This document shows positions 1 to 4,782 of a stretch of 5,938 bases of DNA, piece by piece. A model generated the notes under the pieces. It worked only from the letters and a program-made list of their open reading frames with translations, did not search any database and had not been told where the DNA came from. Position 1 is the first letter of the stretch, and each line of letters starts with the position of its first letter. Source of the stretch: Candidatus Peregrinibacteria bacterium (lineage in GTDB: Bacteria > Patescibacteriota > Gracilibacteria > Peribacterales > Peribacteraceae); NCBI GenBank assembly GCA_016215715.1, contig JACRIG010000047.1, positions 1-5,938 on the forward strand, in the 5' to 3' direction. A program made the translations under genes and the position numbers.

Positions 1-180
1 CGTGATGATGATGCCTGAGGCGGAGAGCCGCCGCCCGAGAGCGGCGAAACCCGTCCCGCTCGCCGCGTACAGAGCCGGCGCCGCAACCGTCATCTTCTCC
101 ACCCCCGCATGGCCGCTATCTGTCAGCCCCCACACGGGAACCATGCCCATCAGCAAAACGGAAAGGAGAGAGCTGTACAT
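1..180 (-). CDS. N-terminal part of an unrecognised, probably exported protein (runs off the left edge)
   Basis: A 60-codon open frame on the minus strand begins with ATG at 180 and continues past the window edge. The product starts MYSSLLSVLLMGMVPVWGL, a hydrophobic stretch at residues 3-19 that could be a signal peptide or membrane anchor, although no basic residue precedes it. A small-residue-rich segment rich in Ala and Gly follows (residues about 32-50). The start is chosen because it is the first ATG of the frame and has a TAACAT hexamer 7 nt upstream, like the other genes here; there is no Shine-Dalgarno sequence. In-frame codons continue upstream without a usual start codon. It lies downstream of ftsQ on the same strand, separated by a repeat-rich spacer, so an envelope role is possible but only inferred. 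I do not recognise the family from 60 residues. Confidence 0.5.
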   Translation of the reverse strand, partial: MYSSLLSVLLMGMVPVWGLTDSGHAGVEKMTVAAPALYAASGTGFAALGRRLSASGIIIT

Positions 181-193
181 CGGAGGAATGTTA
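181..193 (-). promoter_or_regulatory. Putative -10 element of the left-edge gene
   Basis: On the minus strand TAACAT (193-188) ends 7 nt before the ATG at 180. It matches four of six positions of TATAAT. The bases between it and the ATG are pyrimidine-rich and contain no Shine-Dalgarno sequence. It is listed because the same spacing recurs at every start in the window. Confidence 0.3.
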
Positions 194-247
194 CAGAAAA
201 AGATGATCCGGGGCGAGGGTTGGTCTGCGGTTTTTCCCGTTTTTCGT

Positions 248-276
248 TGCCTGTCCTGAGTCGGGTCGAAGGGCTC
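248..276. repeat. Short CTTCGAC...CAGGACAGG-type dispersed repeat
   Basis: Read on the minus strand this stretch contains CCCTTCGACCCGACTCAGG followed by ACAGG. It belongs to a family of short imperfectly palindromic sequences (CTTCGAC-n-CTCAGGAC) that recur in many bacterial and metagenomic genomes and often appear in predicted proteins as spurious PSTRLRTG-like peptides; exactly that peptide is encoded in one frame here. It sits in the spacer between ftsQ and the left-edge gene, beside a second repeat hairpin. Identification is from memory of the motif, not from a search. Confidence 0.45.
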
Positions 277-368
277 GTTGGCTCGTTTCGGGTTTCTCGC
301 TTTTTTCTTATGCAGCAACACAAAATGAATGTGAAAAGCGAGCAACGAATCAACGAGAAACGAGCAAC
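277..368. repeat. Inverted repeat built from GAGCAAC/GAGAAAC units downstream of ftsQ
   Basis: The outer arms GTTGGCTCGTTTC (277-289) and GAAACGAGCAAC (357-368) are complementary apart from one bulged base. The inner arms CTCGCTTTT (296-304) and AAAAGCGAG (334-342) pair over 9 bp around a loop of about 29 nt. The right arm is an array of related CGAGCAAC, CAACGAG and GAAACGAG words. The structure begins 2 nt past the ftsQ stop, so it could end or stabilise the ftsQ transcript, but no T-tract follows the stem on the minus strand and it is not a canonical intrinsic terminator. Positions 340-368 are nearly identical to 1985-2013 inside the glycosyltransferase gene. Confidence 0.6.
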
Positions 369-369
369 A

Positions 370-1284
370 TCACTTGTATACAACTCTGTCCGCCAACCTC
401 AGATCCACGTACTGTTTGACTGCTCCCGCCCCGACCGAACGCAGGAAGACGCGGTAGCGCCGGAACTGAGCATCGAGAGTGCTCTGCCGGTCGAACCACA
501 GGGTGTAGGTTTTCGTTTTCAGGTGAAATTCCTGCGCGCGGAGATAGACGATGCGCTCCGTTGTTTCCTGCCCGAACTGTTCACCGAGCATCTGTTCCGC
601 CTGACGCATTTCGAGAAGGAATGCCGCGTCGAGGAGCGGCATCCACGGAGTCGGACGCGCGCCCCAGTCCACGACGCGAATGAGCGGCTGCTGCGCGGCT
701 TTCATCTGATCAGGAAGATAGGTGACGTACATCCCCTGCGACGTCAAAAAATCCGCCATGTGCATTGCGGCCCCGCTGGACAGCGCGGGGGCACCGCGAT
801 CCTCGATGGAGAGGCGGGCGATGATGGGGTCGAGCGTCATGCGTACGACGAGTGTCGACGGGTAGCGCTTCTGGATGGAGGCGGATGCAAGATCGGGCAG
901 AGCTTTGCGCAGCATCGGCGCAACATCCTGAGACGAGAGGAAAAAGAGGTGCGTACGAAAGAGGGGAGTGAGGGCACGCTGCACCTGCTCGACATCGATG
1001 CGCGGATCGCTCCGTTGCACGCGGATCTCCCGGACTTCGAGAATGGGAGAGAAGAGCAGAAGTCCGAGAATGAGAAGAATGAGGCACGCAACAAACACCA
1101 GCGCGAAGCGGCGGGCAGTCACTTTGAGTTGCTCAATGCCCCGCTGGACGCGGTGGAAGACGCGCTTCCATCTCTCCCATGCGTATCTCCGCCGCCGCAT
1201 CTGCCGCCGCCGGACGAAATCCCGCGTCGGGACGGTCGCCTGCCGGTTGTACCGGCCCGGAATACGGCGGGGAGAGAGGAGCAT
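370..1284 (-). CDS. ftsQ: FtsQ/DivIB-type cell division protein
   Basis: This 304-residue protein has the FtsQ layout. Residues 1-58 form a very basic cytoplasmic tail (an RRRQMRRRR run at 25-33). Residues about 59-79 are a single membrane span ending LLLFSP. A POTRA-like region covers about 80-155 (LEVREIRVQRSDPRIDVEQV, then a YPSTLVVRM strand where the family has YP.tl.V.v.E). The beta domain runs to the C-terminus, ending VDLRLADRVVYK, which resembles the FtsQ final strand. In known systems FtsQ sits in the inner membrane and links FtsB and FtsL to the divisome during septal peptidoglycan synthesis. The ATG at 1284 is preferred: the frame stays open to an ATG at 1401, but that extension is a Ser/Asp/Glu low-complexity stretch crossing the divergent promoter region. 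A TATCCT hexamer lies 8 nt upstream of 1284. The stop is TGA. The symbol rests on architecture, since FtsQ sequences diverge strongly. Confidence 0.8.
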   Translation of the reverse strand: MLLSPRRIPGRYNRQATVPTRDFVRRRQMRRRRYAWERWKRVFHRVQRGIEQLKVTARRFALVFVACLILLILGLLLFSPILEVREIRVQRSDPRIDVEQVQRALTPLFRTHLFFLSSQDVAPMLRKALPDLASASIQKRYPSTLVVRMTLDPIIARLSIEDRGAPALSSGAAMHMADFLTSQGMYVTYLPDQMKAAQQPLIRVVDWGARPTPWMPLLDAAFLLEMRQAEQMLGEQFGQETTERIVYLRAQEFHLKTKTYTLWFDRQSTLDAQFRRYRVFLRSVGAGAVKQYVDLRLADRVVYK

Positions 1285-1298
1285 GAGGCTAAAGGATA
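1285..1298 (-). promoter_or_regulatory. Putative -10 element of ftsQ
   Basis: TATCCT on the minus strand (1298-1293) ends 8 nt before the ftsQ ATG. It is the terminal part of a mirrored repeat whose other arm carries the identical TATCCT in front of the divergent glycosyltransferase gene. No Shine-Dalgarno sequence lies between it and the start. Confidence 0.4.
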
Positions 1299-1397
1299 AC
1301 GAAGAAGACGAGGAAGGCGAAGAAATCAAGGAAGACGGGAAATGAAAAATAGTGCCGTCGTCGTACTCTTCGTCATCTTCGTGATCTTCGCTATCCT
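1293..1397. repeat. Mirrored 9-bp tandem arrays in the ftsQ/glycosyltransferase divergent promoter
   Basis: Two 32-nt arms point outward from a centre near 1345. On the plus strand, 1366-1392 holds three 9-bp units, CTCTTCGTC, ATCTTCGTG and ATCTTCGCT, followed by ATCCT. On the minus strand, 1324-1298 holds TTCTTCGCC, TTCCTCGTC and TTCTTCGTT, again followed by ATCCT. In both arms the last T of the third unit is the first base of the TATCCT -10-like hexamer. The arms are thus imperfect inverted copies, and each feeds into one of the two divergent starts. The 41 nt between the arms are purine-rich on the left and show no clear motif. A regulatory or promoter-duplication role is inferred. Confidence 0.6.
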
Positions 1398-1403
1398 CCA
1401 CGT
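1392..1403 (+). promoter_or_regulatory. Putative -10 element of the glycosyltransferase gene
   Basis: TATCCT (1392-1397) ends 6 nt before the ATG at 1404. This spacing would place the transcription start at or within a base or two of the start codon. There is no Shine-Dalgarno sequence in the preceding 30 nt. Confidence 0.4.
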
Positions 1404-2552
1404 ATGCGTCTCGCCCTCTCCGCGGACTGGCTCGTCACCTTCGGCGGAGCCGAGCACGTGCTCCGGGAATTTTGCACGCTGTTTCCGGAGGCGCCGCTTT
1501 TTACAACCGTCGCGCGACGACGCTCACTTGGCCCGCTTGGAGACAGAGACATCCGCACAGGAAAACTGCAGCCGTGGTACCGCGTGCTGCGCAATCATCA
1601 GATGCTCTTACCATGGATGCCTGCGGCTCTTGAAGAAAGCGACGTACGCGGCTACGACGTTCTTCTGAGCTCTTCCCACGCCATCGGAAAGGGGTTGATA
1701 CCGCTGAGCCGCATGCTCCACATCTGTTACTGCCACACCCCAATGCGCTACGCGTGGGAAATGGAGGAACAGTATCTGGACGACTTCCGCGTGCCGAAGA
1801 TTCTGCGGCCACGCATTCGCCGGATGCTTGCACAGCTACGCCGATGGGATCTCGCGAGCGCGAAGCGGGTCGATCTCTTCATCGCCAACTCGCAGACGAC
1901 GCAGGAACGGATTAAGCGGATTTATGCGAGGGAGAGCATCGTGATCCCGCCACCGGTGGATGATAGATTCTTCCTTAAAGCAACGAGCAACGAGCCAACG
2001 AGGAACGAGCAACGGTATTTTTTGGCCGTCGGCCGCCTCGTCCCCTACAAGCGTTTTGATCTGCTGATCGCCGCCGCGAATGAGCTCAGGGTGCCGTTAT
2101 GGATCGCCGGAACCGGACAGGAGAGCGACCGGCTGCGATCCATCGCAGGAGAGACGGTACGGTTCCTCGGTTTTGTGCCGGATGCGGATTTGCCCGCGCT
2201 CTACAGAGGAGCGAAAGCCGTTTTATTTCCTCAGGAAGAGGACGCGGGCATCGTCCTGCGGGAGGCTCTCGCATGCGGGACGCCCGTGATTGCGTACGAA
2301 GCGGGAGGGGCGACGGAGGTAATTGACGACGGAAAAAATGGACTGTTCTTTGATCAGCAGACGAAGGAAAGTCTGATCGATGTCCTCACGCGGTTTTCAC
2401 ATGCTCGCTTCGACAGGGAGACAATCCGGAAGAGTGCGGAGTCGTTCAGCCGGAAAGAATTTCAGGAGGCGATACGGGGGACGGTGGAGAGGGCGTGGGA
2501 GGAGTTTAAAAAAACGCTATGCTACCCCCATGCGCTCCCCCGATTCTCATAA
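1404..2552 (+). CDS. GT4 family glycosyltransferase (WbaZ-like)
   Basis: A 382-residue GT-B fold retaining glycosyltransferase. The N-terminal domain opens MRLALSADWLVTFGGAEHVL, the acceptor-side glycine loop, and carries HTPMRYAWE (111-119), a signature of the WbaZ-like GT4 branch that includes mannosyl- and related transferases. The C-terminal Rossmann domain begins at RYFLAVGRLVPYKRFD (204-219) and contains the EX7E donor-binding motif as E279 to E287 in EEDAGIVLREA, then ACGTPVIAYEAGGATEV. It probably acts in the cytoplasm or at the inner membrane face, adding a nucleotide-activated sugar to a surface glycan or lipid; donor and acceptor cannot be read from the sequence. Length is normal for the family. 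The linker (194-204) is encoded by a repeat also found at 340-368. The gene is divergent from ftsQ, and its last codons overlap nnrD. Confidence 0.9.
   Translation: MRLALSADWLVTFGGAEHVLREFCTLFPEAPLFTTVARRRSLGPLGDRDIRTGKLQPWYRVLRNHQMLLPWMPAALEESDVRGYDVLLSSSHAIGKGLIPLSRMLHICYCHTPMRYAWEMEEQYLDDFRVPKILRPRIRRMLAQLRRWDLASAKRVDLFIANSQTTQERIKRIYARESIVIPPPVDDRFFLKATSNEPTRNEQRYFLAVGRLVPYKRFDLLIAAANELRVPLWIAGTGQESDRLRSIAGETVRFLGFVPDADLPALYRGAKAVLFPQEEDAGIVLREALACGTPVIAYEAGGATEVIDDGKNGLFFDQQTKESLIDVLTRFSHARFDRETIRKSAESFSRKEFQEAIRGTVERAWEEFKKTLCYPHALPRFS
1985..2013 (+). repeat. 29-bp GAGCAACGA-type repeat inside the glycosyltransferase gene
   Basis: Compared with 340-368 in the same orientation, this stretch agrees at 26 of 29 positions, and the three differences are all transitions. 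It is built from GAGCAACGA, CCAACGAG and GAACGAGCAAC words. In the glycosyltransferase frame it encodes TSNEPTRNEQ (194-203), a polar segment between the two GT-B domains, and causes no frameshift. Confidence 0.7.
2518..2529 (+). promoter_or_regulatory. Putative -10 element of nnrD, inside the glycosyltransferase 3' end
   Basis: TATGCT (2518-2523) is followed by ACCCCC and then the ATG at 2530, a gap of 6 nt. The nearest GGAG (2501-2504) is 25 nt upstream, too far to act as a ribosome binding site. This suggests nnrD has its own promoter despite overlapping the upstream gene. Confidence 0.4.
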
Positions 2553-3309
2553 AGGTGAAAATGGCAAAGTTGCCGTCATTGGCGGGTCTCTGCATCAGCA
2601 TGGAGCACCTCTTTTCTCGGCTCTTGCAGCGGAAGCAAGCGGCGCAGATTTGATCTTCGTCTGCATCCCCGCATGTCATACGGAGGTGACGAAAGCACAG
2701 TCACTGAATTTTCAGGTGCATCCCTTCGCCGGTGATGAGCTGACAAAAAAAGAGGTGCCGATGATTCTCGAACTCCTCGCAACGATGGACTGTGCTGTGC
2801 TCGGACCCGGACTGGCACGGACGCAGAGCACGCTGGATGCCATCGAAGCAATCATTGTGTCCGCCACCTGTCCTCTTGTGCTCGATGCGTCTGCACTGCA
2901 GCCAAAAACCCCTGAGCTCGCGATGAATAAAGGCTGCGTCCTCACGCCGCATGCGGGTGAACTGGAACGGATGAAGATTGATCCCAAGCATATCGGGCAG
3001 GTTGCCCGCGACCGGCACATCACCATCCTCGCGAAGGGCATCATCGACCGGATTGCGGACGATGAGGGCGTAATCACAGAAGTACAAGGCGGCAACGCGG
3101 GGTTAAGCGTCGGCGGAACGGGCGATGCTCTCGCGGGGCTTACGGCAGGGCTGATCGCACAACATCTTGCGCCCGCGGATGCATGCCGCATCGCGAGCAA
3201 TGTGATAAAAAACGCAGGTGATGCACTCATGGAAACCTACGGCTATGCGTATGGGACGCGGAGGGTGATTGAGAAGATTCCAGTGATGCTGAAAAAAATC
3301 CGCGCTTAA
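2530..3309 (+). CDS. nnrD: ADP/ATP-dependent NAD(P)H-hydrate dehydratase
   Basis: This 259-residue protein matches the C-terminal domain of YjeF, a ribokinase-like enzyme that repairs hydrated NADH or NADPH by nucleotide-driven dehydration. Visible motifs in order are KGENGKVAVIGGS (8-20), GADLIF (38-43), GPGL (92-95), VLDASAL (117-123), TPHAGEL (139-145), AKG (168-170), GN.G (188-191) and GGTGDALAGLTAGLIAQ (195-211). D199 of GTGD is the expected catalytic base. It is a stand-alone dehydratase; no NnrE epimerase domain is fused or adjacent. The VLDASAL motif has Ser where most family members have Asp (DADAL). The frame is open upstream to 2380 but inside the glycosyltransferase. The ATG at 2530 fits the family N-terminus and has a -10-like hexamer in front. 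It overlaps the previous gene by 23 nt and shares its final bases with the convergent phosphoesterase gene. Confidence 0.9.
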   Translation: MRSPDSHKGENGKVAVIGGSLHQHGAPLFSALAAEASGADLIFVCIPACHTEVTKAQSLNFQVHPFAGDELTKKEVPMILELLATMDCAVLGPGLARTQSTLDAIEAIIVSATCPLVLDASALQPKTPELAMNKGCVLTPHAGELERMKIDPKHIGQVARDRHITILAKGIIDRIADDEGVITEVQGGNAGLSVGGTGDALAGLTAGLIAQHLAPADACRIASNVIKNAGDALMETYGYAYGTRRVIEKIPVMLKKIRA

Positions 3310-3794
3310 AGAAGCTCAATGATCTCAGCCTTTTTCGTCACTGTATCAAGAATCGCAATGGTACCGACTTTTCCGAATCCATGGACACTCCCCGGATTCA
3401 GAACAAGCACATCACCTCTCGTTTCGTGATGCATTTCGTGGGTGTGTCCTGAGAGCACCACCTCGTACTTTCCGCAGAGAATAAGCGCTTCCGTGATCTC
3501 GGGCACCGTCCCGTGATAGCAGGCAATATGCAGACCGTCGTATTCCAGAACACAGAACTCTCCCCGAAAGTCGCCATTGATCGCCTTAAAATTTCCCATG
3601 ATGCGCGGAAGATCGCCGTCGTTGTTTCCGGAGATGCCGATCAATTCGGTTCCCGCAAATGCACGGACCGACGGCCCGGCGCAATAGTCTCCGAGATGAA
3701 TGACCGGCGATGCACCGCGGTCCGCAAACAATTTTTTCGCTTTCACAATGTTCTCCAGATGTTCGTGCGTGTCGGAGAGGATGCCGAGTTTCAT
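3306..3794 (-). CDS. YfcE/MJ0936-type metallophosphoesterase
   Basis: A 162-residue calcineurin-like phosphoesterase with every metal-binding block in place: SDTH (D8, H10), LGD (D36), GNND (N57, D59), YHG (H94) and SGHTHE (H117, H119), followed by the family's NPGS (133-136). Length and motif spacing match the small YfcE/MJ0936 proteins, which hydrolyse phosphodiester model substrates with a two-metal centre. The physiological substrate is not settled for this family and is not revealed by context. No signal peptide or membrane span is present, so it should be cytoplasmic. The start at 3794 gives the canonical MKLGILSDTH beginning. A good -10, TGC-TACAAT on the minus strand, ends 6 nt upstream. 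It is divergent from pgeF and converges with nnrD, sharing 4 nt of stop codons. Confidence 0.9.
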   Translation of the reverse strand: MKLGILSDTHEHLENIVKAKKLFADRGASPVIHLGDYCAGPSVRAFAGTELIGISGNNDGDLPRIMGNFKAINGDFRGEFCVLEYDGLHIACYHGTVPEITEALILCGKYEVVLSGHTHEMHHETRGDVLVLNPGSVHGFGKVGTIAILDTVTKKAEIIELL

Positions 3795-3809
3795 AACATC
3801 ATTGTAGCA
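3795..3809 (-). promoter_or_regulatory. Extended -10 promoter element of the phosphoesterase gene
   Basis: Read on the minus strand, TGCTACAAT occupies 3809-3801: a TGn extension followed by TACAAT, which matches TATAAT at five of six positions. It ends 6 nt before the ATG at 3794. The gap GATGTT has no Shine-Dalgarno sequence. It is one of the two strongest promoter-like sequences in the window. Confidence 0.5.
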
Positions 3810-3814
3810 TTATT

Positions 3815-3846
3815 CCGGAGCGACGATTCCGGAATCGTCGCTCCGG
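3815..3846. repeat. Perfect 32-bp palindrome between the phosphoesterase gene and pgeF
   Basis: The half-site CCGGAGCGACGATTCC is followed directly by its exact reverse complement, with no spacer; the axis is between 3830 and 3831. It fills most of the 64-nt divergent spacer and its right end abuts the TACACT hexamer of pgeF. With 17-bp spacing both divergent promoters would place their -35 box on the same six bases, 3824-3829, inside the palindrome, and neither reading resembles TTGACA. It could be an operator for both genes or one copy of a dispersed palindromic repeat. Lacking a T-tract, and lying between two 5' ends, it is not a terminator. Confidence 0.75.
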
Positions 3847-3858
3847 TACACTGTGACC
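3847..3858 (+). promoter_or_regulatory. Putative -10 element of pgeF
   Basis: TACACT (3847-3852) ends 6 nt before the ATG at 3859 and begins at the first base after the palindrome. The gap GTGACC includes an in-frame GTG at 3853, but the ATG fits the spacing seen at other starts. No Shine-Dalgarno sequence is present. Confidence 0.4.
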
Positions 3859-4539
3859 ATGAAGCAAAACCCCTTCCGCATCTTCGCCCCCTTCCGCACT
3901 GATTTCACAGTCGACCTCTGGCGCAAAGAAGACAAAGTAAATAAGGAACGCAATCTCCCGACCATCTTCGCCGGAAAGAGGTTCGCGATCCCGAAGCAAG
4001 TGCATGGACCAGTGACGGTCATCACACGCGCACCGATGTTCTGCACCGAGAAAGCAGATGCCATCGCAACCGATGAAATGAATCTTACCCTCGGCATCCT
4101 GATGGCCGACTGTCAGTGTTTCGTTGTCTATGAGCCAAAAAAGAAGATAGCAGGACTGATCCACGCCGGATGGAAGGGGCTCATACGCGGTGTTATTCCT
4201 GCATTTTTTACAACACTGAAAGAGGAGTGGGGAATCAAGCCGTCTCAGACATTCGTCGCCGCAGGCCCTTCCCTCTGCCAGCAGTGCAGCCAGTTCACCG
4301 ACCCACAACAGGAGCTTCCCGGCATCGGCAAAAAATTCTTCGACGGACGACTCGTCGATCTGCAGGGGATAGCGGACGATCAGCTGGAAAAACTCGGCGT
4401 GCCATCGGAGCAGCGCGAACGTCATCCGGATTGCACACGATGCCACAGTGATACGTATTGGAGTTACCGCGGACCGGATCGCGACATGATTCTGGAGGGA
4501 TGGGAGAATATGCTTTCCTGCCGCATCGGCGGGGGGTGA
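3859..4539 (+). CDS. pgeF: PgeF/YfiH family laccase-domain protein (DUF152)
   Basis: A 226-residue protein with the three metal-site motifs of the YfiH/YlmD/LACC1 family: KQVHG (H49), MADCQC (C85) and HAGWKG (H102). GPSLCQQCSQF (136-146) and the late CTRC...YWSYR (192-203) match family blocks. Family members have been reported as purine nucleoside-processing enzymes, and E. coli PgeF prevents serine entering the peptidoglycan stem peptide in place of alanine; the substrate here cannot be chosen from sequence. Cys pairs C140/C143 and C192/C195 might add a structural metal site. There is no signal peptide, so it should be cytoplasmic. It is slightly short at the N-terminus for the family. ATG 3859 is preferred over the in-frame GTG at 3853 because of promoter spacing; neither has a Shine-Dalgarno sequence. 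The stop is TGA. It is divergent from the phosphoesterase gene across the palindrome. Confidence 0.88.
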   Translation: MKQNPFRIFAPFRTDFTVDLWRKEDKVNKERNLPTIFAGKRFAIPKQVHGPVTVITRAPMFCTEKADAIATDEMNLTLGILMADCQCFVVYEPKKKIAGLIHAGWKGLIRGVIPAFFTTLKEEWGIKPSQTFVAAGPSLCQQCSQFTDPQQELPGIGKKFFDGRLVDLQGIADDQLEKLGVPSEQRERHPDCTRCHSDTYWSYRGPDRDMILEGWENMLSCRIGGG

Positions 4540-4711
4540 GCATCACTGGACAATATTTCCACAGGAGCGGGATGGATTCTGTTGTCAGGAGAGGTATGGT
4601 GAATAGGTCTCGGCGATACGTTCTGAGCAGGTACGTTTCTTCTCTAACAGCTTTATACGGGAGACTTAATCTCTGCGGATTGCGGTCCACGGATGCGGTC
4701 ACCCACCTGGA

Positions 4712-4778
4712 ATGCCCAGGGATAAAGCGTCTCTGCTCGACGGTCGTTGGGCATACGAAAAATCCACGGGGCTTTTTT
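4712..4778 (+). terminator. Weak terminator-like hairpin and T-tract upstream of the dGTPase gene
   Basis: The 7-bp stem ATGCCCA/TGGGCAT (4712-4718 and 4748-4754) is followed 18 nt later by six T (4773-4778). A nearer pairing, AAAAATCC with GGCTTTTT (one mismatch) across ACGG, could form the terminal hairpin leading into the T-tract. It would end pgeF or a small RNA before the next promoter. The stems are weak. Confidence 0.3.
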
Positions 4779-4782
4779 GGTG

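Noticed and set aside
277..307. Intrinsic terminator for a plus-strand gene ending near 300
   Set aside because: The T6 at 301-306 lies inside the hairpin loop side, not after it, and no plus-strand gene ends there.
340..368. GAGCAAC repeats as a CRISPR array
   Set aside because: The units are short, contiguous and degenerate with no spacers, and no cas gene is present.
109..1299. A 396-codon open frame on the plus strand opposite ftsQ
   Set aside because: Its product is a low-complexity, charge-rich sequence with no family motif, and the opposite strand encodes a convincing FtsQ with a membrane span and POTRA-like region.
1285..1401. N-terminal extension of ftsQ to an ATG at 1401
   Set aside because: The extra 39 residues are Ser/Asp/Glu low complexity encoded by the 9-bp promoter repeats and would overlap the divergent -10 region.
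3815..3846. Palindrome as a bidirectional terminator
   Set aside because: It lies between two divergent 5' ends, has no flanking T-tract, and no transcript is expected to end there.
3853..3858. GTG at 3853 as the start of pgeF
   Set aside because: It would leave no gap after the TACACT hexamer; the ATG two codons later has the 6-nt spacing seen at other genes.
370..4539. Alternative genetic code with UGA as glycine
   Set aside because: TGA ends ftsQ and pgeF at the expected family length, and no recognised gene has an in-frame TGA.
4677..4754. A tRNA or tmRNA fragment in the pgeF-dgt spacer
   Set aside because: There is no GGTTCGAnnCC T-arm, no CCA end and no acceptor stem pairing.
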